From Linnemannia hyalina (Eukaryota; Mortierellomycota; Mortierellomycetes; Mortierellales; Mortierellaceae): a DNA stretch of 64,000 bases. Below, piece by piece: positions 46,139 through 58,368 of this stretch. Both the position numbers and the translations under genes were made by a program. Each line of letters opens with the position of its first letter. Within the stretch, counting starts at the first letter, position 1. The stretch covers positions 806,001-870,000 of the forward strand of contig JAHRHY010000005.1 of assembly GCA_019671135.1 (NCBI GenBank), in the 5' to 3' direction. The notes beneath the pieces are model-generated. The model was not told where the DNA came from. It did no database searches and was given only the letters and a program-made list of their open reading frames with translations.

Positions 46139-49100
46139 ATGGCTTCGAGGTATACTCCCTCACCTTTGCAAGGCCAACAACAGCAACAGCAACGATACGC
46201 GCCCCCGAACCAGTTTCAAGAAGGACACACCAACCCCACAGACTCATCCGACTGGAATGCATACAGCGATCAGTCTATGGTAAGAACCCCTCCTAACACT
46301 TCCTCATCTCTCATTCGATGAAAAAAAAATGGCACTCAGAGTAGGTGAATGTAACTTCACCGGTTTAACCTTTCCCTTTGCATATTTGATTTTCTCTTCC
46401 TTCAGAAGCCTTCAACGGCTTCGGTGAGCTCGATTCAAAGTTGGGTCTCAACAGACCCTTCGTCGAGCAACTACGCGAGCCAATATACCAGTAACAGTAG
46501 CGGCCAATCCCAGCAGCAACCGGCCCACTATTCATCCCATCAGTCCTATGTGCCACCCCCGCGAGGATCCTCCGCCACGCCCTCAGCCAGGAACCGAAGC
46601 AACAGCAATAATAGCACTGCAAGTGGAGCAGGCATGGGATATGGGTATGGTAACAGTGGTGGTTACACCGGAAGCCATTTGAGCCATGTCAGTCAAGTGA
46701 GCAACAACAGCAGCGTTTATTCACAACAGCAACAGCAGCAGTACCAACCACAACAATATCATGACCTGTCTACCTACCAACCCTCAACCTCATTCAACGG
46801 GGTACCTAACGCCAACGGATCTGCCCGACCGGACCAACAGTACACTCAGCAAGGATACCCAAGCTACGATATCCAACACGCCAACGAGTCGAATATCTCT
46901 TTGGGGAACAGCACAAGTGCTGATAGTCATGCACCCAACTTTCAACAACCACAGCCACTTTATTCCCACCAACACCAGCAGCACCAGCAGCAACAGAGAC
47001 AGCATAGATCGACTCCCTCGGACACCTCTCACGTCTCTGTCAGCCGCGCTCTCCATCAGGAATCTCTAGCGGCTCAGTCACAGTCGCTGATGCAGCCGAT
47101 TGAGCAAGTCGGACCAAGCCAACAGGGCTCTCCTCGCATGAACCATAGAACTGTCCCCAAACGTCGTGAGCAAGGACAAGCGACAGCAAACACGACTCCA
47201 GATGGCGGTCTGCCCTCGTTGGATCAGTACGAGGCCATGCTTCAAAAGATGGCCTCCCCTACTCTTGGACCAAGCAGCCCTCGTGAGGCTCGCTCCAACC
47301 TGAGGCGGATAGACCATGATCGCGAGAGCAGGGCGGCACGGCAGGCGAGAAAGCAACAGCAACAACACCAGCCGCCGATGGGTATGGATCAGATGATGAG
47401 CGGTCTGGTACCTCCCCCACCCGCCGTGATGATTGTAGGGGATTCTTCTCCGGTGGACCAATCTAGCCTTCTTGGTGGCAACCGCCTAAGAGTGACAAGT
47501 GCAGAGGAACGCAAGCTCCGGAGGCGAAGCAGTTTGCCAACCTCTCTTGCGAACTCACCCAGCCAGCTAATGACCAATCTTAGACGCCGCAACAGCGGCC
47601 ACCACTCTCCCATGGATTCTACAGCCCCATCAGCGACTCTCCAGGTCCACCCACTGGACAATCCCTTTGGCCGCCGCCCCCTTGACATGGGCACCCATCA
47701 GGAATCGTCCCCGGCTTCGCAGGGATATGAGAACAGTCGGCGCCTGCTGCATGTGGACGAGGATGACGACAACGGGTCCGTGTTATCGGACGACTCTGAA
47801 CGCCAGCGGCTGGACCAACAGCGACGGAACAAACGCAACTCGCCTCGACTCTCACAACTGGTCGCAAAACCTCCATTGACGACAAAGTCCCAGCTCCGTC
47901 TGAGCCATACTCTGAGTCAAACAGACGTGGACGAGGTCAACATGCTGGCATCTCCTGGAGCCAAGGACGGCGACCTCGAGGTAGCCTCCGTTGCCGCGCT
48001 GGCCGTTGCTGATACTACAGCTAATGATAATCAGAAGACGGATGAGGGCGATCGCCAAATCGAGCAGTTCCAGTGGGAACTCTCACAGCTGCAGGAAGAA
48101 GTCTCGCCCCCAAGGAACATGGCCAGCCCCAAGCCCTCGCCTGCCACACCTTCTGCGTCGCGTTCAAGGGCGACCACACCACTTGGGATCGTTGCTGAAG
48201 AGTCTTTGCCAATGCCAACAGGACCCAGTCGTCAACATCTTTTGGCTTCATTGGAGGATGGCGGTCATAAATCTGGACCTAATCGGACAACGTCTCCAAT
48301 CTCCATGATGAAATCTCGTCCAACAACACCGGTTTCTGGAATCCGCCCACCACCTGGCCCAGCCCCGTCTATGATGTCTGCACCTATCCCCAGTACTGGT
48401 GCCTACCCTTCTCCTCCACCTTCAGTCAATGGAGGACCAAGAAAGGGAACACGGGATCCAGCTCGTCGAGCCAAGCCCAGTCCATCTGTGTCGTCCAGTA
48501 TTATGGCACCTACAACACCAAGAGCCAGGGCTGGATCTATTGCCATGATGGACGGGATGTTGACCCAAGCTCCTCCAACGCTCCCTCTTCCTTCGCTGCC
48601 CCCGCCTCCACCACCCTCTGCCGGATCACGGCCGTCGACTGCTTCTACCTCGAATGAGACCGCGTCGCAGCGTCGTCGCAAGCCCTCTGGAGGTCGGGAT
48701 CTTGTTCAGCCAAGTGCTCAGTTGTTGGCAGAGTACACATTTGGTGGTCAGGATTCTTTGCCAACACCTGCACCGTCTCTTCCCATGACGCCCGAGATCG
48801 GATCCAATGGAGCTTCGCCGTCGATGCTTGAGAAGGAGAAGGAGCTGGTGACTGCCAAGGATGAGATCCAGCGACTGCAGGCCTTGTTGGCCGAACAGGA
48901 CAAAGGTGCAGCAGCCGCAGTGGAGGCCCGCCAGGAACTCGAGACGAAACTGGAAGCCATGATGATCAAGAAGCTGCAGGAGGAAGGCGACGACATGCAA
49001 TGCGCACCCGGTTCGAACAACACGGCAGCAGCAGCTAAACAAGAGGAGCAATTAGAAAAGATGCGGCACGAACAGAGTGCCCAGCAGGAATCCAACGCAG

Positions 49101-49918
49101 CCCTTCAACAGGAACTTGAGGTCTTTGCCGAGCGGTTGCAGCAGGAAGAGGCACAGTATCGGACCCTCCAGGATACGGTCCAGCGTCTGACTCTCAAAAT
49201 CTCACGTCTTGAAGATCAACACGCTGAAGAGGTTCAGCAGATCCAGCGGGATCATGAAGAGTTCTTGGAGAAGGTTGTTCAGGATCATGCCGAAAAGCTT
49301 ACCGACCTGACAGAACAGTCCAAGACAGACTCTGAGCAGCTCGTCCTCAAGTTCCGTCAGGAGCAACAGGAACACCTGGGACATGCCGTCGCCGAGAGGG
49401 AGTTGATCAAGGACCAGGCGACCTTCCGCGCACGGGAAAAGGTTCTCACCGCCCGCTTGGACGAGCAGGTCGATCGGAATCAACAACTTGAGGCACGGAT
49501 CTTTGACTTAGAGAAGAAGCAGGGCGAGCATGACTTTGAGATGGACACGTGGATCAAGACCAACAAGTCGCTGGAGCGCCAATTGGCCATCGAGCAACTT
49601 CAGCAGCAGGAGAGCCGGTACCAGATTGAGAAAGTCGAACGGGAGAACCGTCGTCTGCGTGCCATCCTGGCTGATCTCGATCTTGCAGCCCGACTTGGCC
49701 GAGCTGTCGATAGCGGCAATGAGGATGAGGTGGAGGAGGAGGATGAGGAGAACAGAGAGGAGGAGGTCAAATCGGCGTATGAGCGTCAGCGGGAGAAGTG
49801 GATCCACCAGACACAGTTGTTGGAACGCAAAATGACCAAGGCTGAGGAGGAGGCGACTGCTATCATGGAGAAGAATATGGAGCTCATGGTCGCCCTCGAG
49901 ATGGCCCAGTCCTCATAG
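46139..49918 (+). CDS. Large low-complexity protein with C-terminal coiled coil, unknown function
   Basis: Not recognised. Two exons: 46139-46279 and 46406-49918, 1217 residues. Residues about 1-260 are Gln/Ser/Asn/Tyr-rich with poly-Gln runs. Residues 260-850 are Ser/Pro-rich with repeated S/T-P sites and basic patches (SAEERKLRRRSSLPTSLANS; RRRNSGHHSP), which suggests heavy phosphorylation. Residues about 860-1215 are a long heptad-like coiled coil (EKEKELVTAKDEIQRLQALL; EEQLEKMRHEQSAQQESNAA; LKISRLEDQHAEEVQQIQRD; TQLLERKMTKAEEEATAIME). No motor, kinase or membrane segment. The architecture resembles polarity or cytoskeletal scaffold proteins, but no homology can be claimed from the sequence alone. 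Confidence 0.85.
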
Positions 49919-50499
49919 TTTTTGTTTTTTTTCCCCTCTCTTTTTACGATACTTCATGATAAAAAGCAGACGCTATGGCTGTTTATTGAGCAACACAAAG
50001 AATCATGTAACGTTCTCATGGCTGGAGGTGATCCAGCAAATCCATCTGCCATTTCTATCCATGTCTTGTTTGTGGGTGGGTAAGGATAGAGTCGAGATTT
50101 GTGTTTACCTCCCTTCTCTCATGCATAAATGCTCGTCCTTCAGCTATATATTTTTTGCCAGCATCACCGACAGAAGAGTGTGTTCAAAGGAGAAAATGCT
50201 TTTTAATCGAGCGAGAGGCAATGTATCAGCCTCGTTCACACCTTGATCTTGAATCAAATCCTGTCCCTGTTCTTTCGCATTTGCTTGCTCTCTTTGGTGT
50301 GGCGTCGGGATTAGAAGCATATTTCCTTCCTCGTTCGCCCTTGCACCTTGAACAGTATCCATGTTCGCATGTCTCCGCATTTCATTTCGTCAATCATGTT
50401 AACCATGGGTATGTGTGATGTTTTGTGTTGGTACAATGTTGTTGACACCTAATTTATTTGAACTATTATTTACAGATGATATTCGTTGTTGTTCGAGGC
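49919..50499. other. Convergent intergenic region between the coiled-coil gene and the thiolase gene
   Basis: 581 bp with no supported gene. Confidence 0.6.
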
Positions 50500-52228
50500 T
50501 TACTCGCGCTCGAAGACGGCAGCCATACCCATACCGCTACCAATGCACATGGTGGTCAAACCGAGCTTCTTGCCCTGGCGCTTCAACTCGGGCAGCAAGG
50601 TGGCGATCTGGCGGGCACCGGTGCATCCCAAGGGGTGGCCCATGGCGATGGCACCACCGTTGGGGTTGACCTTCTCCAAAGGAATACCGCAGGTCTCAAT
50701 GGAGTAGATAGCCTGGGAAGCGAAAGCCTCGTTCAACTCGAAAATATCGATATCCTTGACCTCCTTGCCGATCTTCTTAAGGACGGCGGGGATAGCAACG
50801 GCGGGACCAACACCCATGATACGGGGAGGGCATCCGACAACTGCAGAGGCGATGTACTTGCCGACAATGGGGAGTCCGAGTCTCTCGGCGGTCTTGCGCT
50901 TCATCAAGAGAACAGCGGCGGCACCATCGGAAACCTGGGAGGCGTTACCGGCGGTGGTGGCACCATCGAAGGCAGGGCGAAGCTTGGACAAGCTCTCGAA
51001 GGTGGTACCGGCACGGACACCGTCATCCTTGGAGATAGTGACCTCCTTCTCGTTACCCTCAGCATCCTTGATGATGGTCTTGACGGGGACGATCTCGTGG
51101 TCGAACTTGCCCTCGGCCTGAGCGCGGGCGGCCTTCTGGAAGGAAAGAGCAGCGAACTTGTCCTGCTTCTCACGGGTAACGTTGAATTCGGATGCGACGT
51201 TCTCGGAGGTGATACTTTAGAAAGTAAAGGAGAAAAAAAAGATCATAAAGCATAAGTCATCGGTGTCCAGTTACTTAATCGGTCATACGGTGGATCGCAA
51301 AGCATTATAACGTTCGAAGGGCTTACCCCATGGGGAGCTGGCAGTCGGCAGCAGCAGCGGAGGCCTCGGGGATCTTCTCGGAGGTCTGGGGGGCCATGGC
51401 AGAGGGACCGTATCCCATGGTCATGGACTCAACACCGGCACCGATACCGATGTCGATCAAACCAGCCTGGATGTGGGTGGCGATGTTGACAACGGCCTGC
51501 AATCCAGAGGAGCACTGACGGTTGGTGGTGTAGATGGAGGTCCTCTCGGGGTATCCGGCATAGAGAGCAGCCATGCGGGAGACGGTGGCACCACCGGCAG
51601 CCTGGAGAACGTTACCAACGCAGATATCGTCAACGATGGCGGGGTCGATGTTGTTGCGCTCCTTGATGGCGACGAGGACGGCAGCCAAAAGATCCTCACT
51701 ATTTTGTTTTTAGGGGGGTGAATTGAACAGGGAGTCATTGTGAGTGGACATGGCTTTTGTATGAATGTGAGGGTGTGAGTTGGGATTGTTGTGTGGGAAA
51801 AGATAATCCTGTGTCCTTCCAGATCGAACAAAAGAGTGTTTCCAGTGAAAGGCGCTCCAGTGTGTCGCATGGTTGTGTGTTAACCGCGTATCGATCTGGT
51901 TCAATGGGTCCACACGACTCTCGGCAGTCCATAGGTTCCTTTCAATGATAGTCGTGATCCAGAAAAACAGGCCATTGATCAGCTCCGTGAGCCGTAATAA
52001 TAAAAGCGAAAGTGTGAGAGTGTGCACAAGAGAGTAGGAAGGAGCAACTTACGGGACGGTGTCCTTGAAGCCACCCTTCTTGCCGCGGGTCATGGGGGTG
52101 CGGACGGCATCGACAATGACAACATCCTCGGGGGACTTGACGCCAATCTTTGTGAGGATGGACGAGGTCTGGGCAGCGGTGGGCTGGACAGTCAAGTGGG
52201 AAGAGATTTGAGCGAGACGGGAAGACAT
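50500..52228 (-). CDS. POT1: Peroxisomal 3-ketoacyl-CoA thiolase
   Basis: Last step of peroxisomal fatty-acid beta-oxidation: thiolytic cleavage of 3-ketoacyl-CoA. Three exons: 52228-52053, 51698-51327 and 51214-50500, 420 residues. The N-terminus MSSRLAQISSHLTVQ contains RLAQISSHL, an exact match to the PTS2 pattern (R-L-x5-H-L), so peroxisomal import through Pex7 is predicted. Catalytic Cys in TTNRQCSSGLQA, His in NGGAIAMGHPLGCTGAR and the second Cys in TTMCIGSGMGMAAVFERE. Other signatures: VRTPMTRGKKGGFKDT, ICVGNVLQAAGGATVSRMAA, FELNEAFASQAIYSIE. Resembles ACAA1 more than the cytosolic acetoacetyl-CoA thiolases. Confidence 0.96.
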
Positions 52229-53891
52229 TGTGTATGTGTGTGAGGGAGTGGAGGGGTGGTTTGATGAATGAGAGAAAAGAGAAGAAAAAAAGGGAAAGGG
52301 GCGTGTATGAGTGTCTTTTTATGTATTGCGGGGGAGAACAAAGGGGAGAGGGACCAACGGGGAGTGAGTAGTCCTATGCCGTGCAGAGAGGGAAAGTGAT
52401 CGAACAACTACCCCGGAGAATGATTTGTCTTGGCTACATACAGTAGGTAGGCGGGCTGGCTCGCAAAGGACGGATGGGCAGAATACACAGCATGGAAGTA
52501 CAGAGTGTCTGTCGGACGGGAGGAGAATAACCGCTTTCTTGCCCATGGACACAAACACACTTATAAAGTGGGACGACAGGTGTGTCTAATTGACAGCCAA
52601 AAAAAAGGTTCGCTCACCATGGCTTCAAGGCGATGGAGAGAAGGGGCCGAAGAAATATTCAGCCGAAGGGGTGTATGAATCAGAGGGACCCGCTACCTCT
52701 TTGGAGAGTACACTCGACGACAACATATGGGTGATGTTCATCAGAAGTATATGAGTGCAATTGAATACGATCGATTCATTGCACGTGAAAGTTACACTTT
52801 AGGCCTGTCCCCGTCCAGACCGACAGCCAGAACGAAATCCGTCCCCTCTCTCCACACTGCACTCAAAGACATGCAAACATAGAGTTTGTCTATTGTCCGT
52901 TGGTCATTTTTCGCTCAATTCTTTTTCTCCTCACCTCGCTCTCCAAGCTGCACTCTCACTGGCGCCCGCACTTTTCCTCACTTCACACTTCACACAATAA
53001 ACTACAACCGAACAGACCCTGCCCTGTCTCTTGCTGCTTTTCTTGGATGCCCATGTGGGATTCTGTGACTTTGACAAGACTCAATCGTTTCTACTTTAGT
53101 CGAGTACCACTTTCCTTTGTTCACAACCCACATGACAAAGAAGAAAAAAGAACTACCAGACAGACAGACAAGCATACATTCCCTTGTTCTCGTTGCTCTT
53201 GTATCACTCTACTCACATCACATCATCTCATCTCCTTTAACTCTTGTCTTTTTTTTTCATACCACGCAAAAAACGTTACTGCAAATAAACAAAACATAGC
53301 AAACTTCGATCTGTCCCATCTCTTTCTTTGTATTTTTTTTCCACGTCCTTTGAGATTCTTTCTTCCTTGTTCCCTAAAACGCTTTGGGAATCAATTGGAT
53401 CGGACGAGAAAAGCTAAACAAAGAAACTGGGCACTTTTAAGCAACAAAATATAACAATGGTTTTCTATAAGCAACGGGGAAGATCGATCAGGTCAGAAAA
53501 GGATCACCCAACACTTTTTTTTTTTTACTTCCCTTGATCAGATCCGAGAGTACAAAATGCATCCCACCACCTCCTTCTCCCACCGCACCCCTCCCCACAT
53601 TTATTTTTTTTCCCTGACCGGCAACACCTCTCATTCCTTCGATCGCAAAGCCAGTATCAAAATTACATTTTTTTTATTAGGGTTGTTCATTATGTTTGTT
53701 GACTACAAAGTGAACGAGGCAGAAAGAAAGAGAAAGGATATCGTACAGTACATGCGCATCAATGGGTCAATTGACGCACCGGAGTGAGGGAGAGAAGTTA
53801 TCAGTGTGTGTGTGTGTGTGTCTTTGTGTCTTGGACACTTTTTTCGGTTGATGGTGTGGGGGTGTAGGGATAATAATGGGTGAAGAGTGTC
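52229..53891. other. Intergenic region between the thiolase and antiporter genes
   Basis: 1.66 kb with no recognised gene. The 100 bp before the thiolase start are C/T-rich on the minus strand. A (GT)n tract lies near 53805-53821 just past the antiporter 3' end. Confidence 0.55.
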
Positions 53892-56800
53892 TCAAGGAGA
53901 TGAAGAATCGATGTCGACATGGAAGGCATGTTGCTGCCTTCGTGACGATGATGGTGGCGGCTGATGTTGCTGTGCTTGATGTGGTTGTGGGGCGGGTGGT
54001 GTCGACGCAGATCCGACATTCAATGGCCCATACGGAAGGACAGGAGGTTGCCTTTGCTGTTGCAGTAGTTGTTGGTCTACTTGGTGAGGATGATCTTCGT
54101 GTCTCTGGTCAAGTTGGATCTGCACCTGATCTGGTTTCCCGGCCTCGTGGGTCACGATCCGAATGACTCCATTATCCTCCTCCCGCTCCACTTCTCGGTA
54201 CTCGTTGCTGTTCCTTTGGTGGCGAGGATCGTCGTAAAGATATTCGGCCATGATTTGTTCTGTGTCACTACCATGTAATATATGTTGCTGATTCGACAAC
54301 AATGGTGGCGGGTCAAGGAGGGATCCAGATATAGTCCTTGCTGAATCATCCGAGGATCCAGAACCAGACACCGACCGGGCACCGCTCGACAACGACTGCT
54401 GCTGCTGGATACGAAGGCCCTGGCTCGCCGGATGACTCGCCTTCAACGACTGCAAGATCTGTGCCTCGTCGTTCGGAGCACCAATGTCGAACTCCTGTTG
54501 ATGCTGTCCTGCACTCCTGTTGCTGTTATGACTACCGCGGTCATCGATCTGGATCTTGGGGTAAGGTGACTCGTTGCTGCTGACCATCGCCAATGGATGC
54601 ACTCCACTACTATCAAGAACAGGGGTAGAACCACCCATACTCAATACCGCAGCATTCGGACTTCTGACTCCTTTAACCTTTGCAGCCTCCCTCATCTCCT
54701 GGACCACATCATCCAGAGTCCTAGTGTTGTTGGTACTCGTTCTGCTCAGATCCGGTCCATACCCATTGAATCCCAGCATCGACCTCTGATTAATAGACCT
54801 CTGGTTGTCATACCCAATCGTCCGCTGCTCAGCATCGCCCTCCATTAACCCACCAACGCTCGACGCACTGGTAGTCGGAGGGCGGAACACAATCTCATCC
54901 CCAATATTAATATGCGGCAGTCGTGTGACCACATGGCTCGACTCCTCCCGCTTCCTGGACCAAGTCCTCGTATACTTGTACTGCAGATGCAGCAACGGCA
55001 CCGTGACACCATGGATCAACACGCTCGAGAGGACCAAAAACATGACGACAGGATAAACCACCGATCGAACACGAAGGAGTCGCTCAACATTATGCGGATT
55101 GTCGCCCAGGTTGTCGGGGTTGGTTAAGGATGCGGTCACTTTGGAGAAAAACACAGCTCCGACACCGATGGGTCCGAACCACCCTGCGAACGCTGCCTCT
55201 CGATAACTGGCTAACGCCGGAATGAACCTCTTGAGCGCCATCACAAAGGGGAGTCGACGCAGCATGAGGATCAAGATTGCGAGTACGATGAGGCGCCAGA
55301 CGGAGAGTTCTAGGGCCATGTCGTGGAAGTTGGCGAATGGGATTGAGGCGCCAATGTAGACAAAACACGCCAAGTTGAGAAGCATATCGATCGTCTCCTG
55401 AATATGCGCCTCTGCAATCTCGTTTGAAAACCAGTCGCTATTTTGTTGCAAGGGAAAGACGAGTTAATATGTGTTGACTCGGATGTATTATGTCTCCAAT
55501 AAAACGTAGGACGAAGAAGACTTACTCCCAGGCAAAGACGTTGCCGGCAATAAAACACGCGAGCAGATCATCCGACGCCAAGATACTGACACATCCTGCA
55601 ACAGCCAAAGCCAACGCAATCGAGAACACCAAGAACGACTCCTTGTCAATCAGATTCCTGTTCTTGGCACCCTTGACCAACTTCCTAGCCGCCGCGCCAA
55701 TCAAGCCTCCAAGGACAATACTCAGCAGAATCTGGTATGCCCAGACCATATAGAACCATTTGGCGACCGCAGTTCCGATCGTCCTCTCGCGCATCAAGTA
55801 GAGACCCAGGAACAAAAAGGGTAGTCCCATGCCGTCGTTGATACCGGACTCTGCGGAGAGTAGGTAGCGAATCCTGGGTGGCACGTGCTTCTCTGCAAAG
55901 CGACCCTTGACGACCGAGTTGGACAAGACAGGATCCGTGGGTGTCACACATGCTGCCAGTACCATTGACTCGACCTAATTGTCATGGTATCGAAAGAAGC
56001 CTTTTTGATTAGCACGGAAAAAAGCAAATAAAAGAACTACTCCTTGCCTCCTTTTCCCCTCAAAGAAAAGAGAGGGTTCCATGGCGAGTAATCGGGTGGT
56101 TTTGTATCCTTACGAAATCTAGGTTGGGAATCATGGCCCAGATCAACAAGGCTGACGTGAGCCACATCAGAACCATGAGCGGCACAATCATCATAAACAG
56201 CGACCGCTTCTCTTTCACCATGTACGACCTATCACATAGAGAGAATACGGAATATGGTTAGTCATAGCTCCAATGCCGGTTGCAATAGCGAAAGGGGATA
56301 AGCTGGGCTGGCTGCTTACCTGGGTAGCGAAACTCCTGCTGCCATGACCTGGACAGCGATGACAATCCTCGTAAACTCCAGGGTCACAGAATCGAATTTT
56401 GTCCATGACATCGGATCGAATATCCCAATCGCGTACGGTCCAATGATGATCCCGAACGCTGTGGACACGACTATAGACAAAAAAAATAATATTAGTGGTT
56501 GCACAGAGAAAAGAAAACGCGACACATGTTGCGGTCAGACCAATAACATGTGTCCCTCTTTCGTCCCATTCACTATCAACCCCCCCCCCCCCCCCCCCCA
56601 AACAGTAATCAACACTGATAGAAAAATATTGCATGAGCTCTTTGTTCGTTGCGGGTACTTTCATTGAAAAGATGACAGTAGCAAGTAGGAAGGTTCAGAA
56701 CACCACTGCAGCCTCAAATAACAACAAACAAACAACCAACGTAACCAATATAGACCAGTTTTGAGATCGTCACCAGATCACAATGGAAAAAAAGTAACGT

Positions 56801-57882
56801 CATATAGCAGTTGAAACGAACGATGAGGCTAATGGGCTAATGCCGCTGTTGTCCCGCCAGACTCTTTTGCCTATTTACGCGCTTTGTCTCATTTGCATGC
56901 AGTAATAACTGATCAATGATTTTTCGCGTCCAAAGAGTTTTCATTGAATAAATCGCATGGTCGGCAAGTGGTCTTCTCTTTTTCACCCCTCTAACATATA
57001 CCCCCAAAACGAAACCTCATATCACAGAAGATGGAGGGAATGAAAAGGGCCACTTCGTAATGTGCATGCTAAACCATCCTGAACTCTTCTCTTGAAAATC
57101 CTTATGTGTGTTTGTTCTGTGAAGAAGGAAGTGAGTAAAAAAGTGTTTTAAGGGACAGAAAGGAATGGAGAGGGCCGGATAATTACTTCCTTAGAAAAGG
57201 AACCGCATGGGTAACATTCATGTGTATGCGCGAGGTGCCATTGTCACTTGTGTGTGAATGTGTACTTTGGTGTGACAAGAAGGTTATGAATGAACTAGCT
57301 TGTTTTTTTTGTCTATCCCCGAGAGAAGAGGAAAGGGCAGAGAATAGAGAAAGATGGCCAAGAAACACAAATTCAAAATTGAAGGAGAGGAAGGTGAGCC
57401 AAGATGCTAATGTTCGACGTGTAGGAGAGCAAGACGAAAAAGAGAGGGATCAAAGTGGGTAGGGAAGGAGGTGTATGCGTGTGTATGTCTGCATTGGGTG
57501 GCGGGCCAGGAGGAAGGGAAGGACTAGTGCAGAACGAGGTGATACACATAAAACGAAGACTAACAAGCAAGTTGTAGCAATAGTTGAGGATCTGATTCAT
57601 TTGCAAATCAGCGGAAATCTGCAAAGGCCACACGCGCACGCATCTTTTTTTTTCCTTTTCAGTGCAATGAGCTTATCGAAAGGGGTAGGAAAGGAGGAGG
57701 GGGAGAGGGGTATAAACATGAGTGCAAACGATAAAACACCAAATGGTCAACTTACATGCCTCGGAGATGAACAGCTTTTCCTTGACAAACAGACTAACAA
57801 GGCCAAAAAAGATGATGAAGCATCCCAGAAGCGCGTATGCAACGTGCTCTGGCGCCGTGTCGAAAACAATTGGCGACGGCAT
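53892..57882 (-). CDS. NHA1: Plasma-membrane Na+(K+)/H+ antiporter, Nha1/Sod2 type
   Basis: Exports Na+, Li+ or K+ in exchange for protons. Five exons: 57882-57756, 56470-56320, 56228-56114, 55974-55526 and 55437-53892, 795 residues with consistent phase. About 12 hydrophobic segments in the first 430 residues. Signatures: AFGIIIGPYAIGIFDPMSW, ACVTPTDPVLSNSVVKGRFA, LLSAESGINDGMGLPFLFLG, SILASDDLLACFIAGNVFAW and FGPIGVGAVFFSK. The long C-terminal tail (about 360 residues) is hydrophilic, His/Gln/Ser-rich, typical of fungal Nha1. The 1285-nt first intron is far longer than the others and includes a run of 20 C at 56580-56599. The gene starts MPSPIVFDTAPEHVAYALLG. Confidence 0.93.
56580..56599. 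repeat. Poly(C) tract of 20 in NHA1 intron 1
   Basis: Uninterrupted C run on the plus strand, poly(G) in the transcript. Confidence 0.9.
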
Positions 57883-58072
57883 ATCGTTTTTCTTCTCTTC
57901 CAGGCTATATCAATCGCTCGTTCTCGATCTTTTGTGGGCGCGAGTGGGTGTCTTGTTGTTGTTGGACGAATGGAGGGTGTGTGTGTGATTGGTCGTTTGC
58001 GTGCCTTGTACTCCACTCTGCAAGTGCGATGAAAAAAAAAAAAGAGGTGAAGGGGAAGGATCCGGATCAGAA

Positions 58073-58160
58073 AAAGCAAAAGAAAAAGAAAAAGAAAAAG
58101 AAAAAGAAAAAGAAAAAGAAAAAGAAAAAGAAAAAGAAAAAGAAAAAGAAAAAGAAAAAT
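58073..58160. repeat. (AGAAAA)n hexanucleotide array
   Basis: About 14 tandem AGAAAA units upstream of NHA1. On the minus (transcribed) strand this is TTTTCT repeats. Confidence 0.95.
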
Positions 58161-58284
58161 ATGCTGCAGGTTGCGACAATGCACGGACAAAAAAAATGTC
58201 GTCTGACGGAGGATTGCGAATGTAAAATAGAAAAGAATAGGACCGGGAGGGAAGAGAAGAGAAAAGGAGTAAGTTGACGAGGAA

Positions 58285-58368
58285 GGTAGAGGGCGGAAAG
58301 AAGAAAGTAGAGGGCGGAAAGAAGAAAGTAGAGGGCGGAAAGAAGAAAGTAGAGGGCGGAAAGAAGAC
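58285..58368. repeat. 21-bp minisatellite, four copies
   Basis: Unit GTAGAGGGCGGAAAGAAGAA plus A, repeated from 58285 with period 21. The first three copies are identical; the fourth diverges at its end. Confidence 0.95.
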
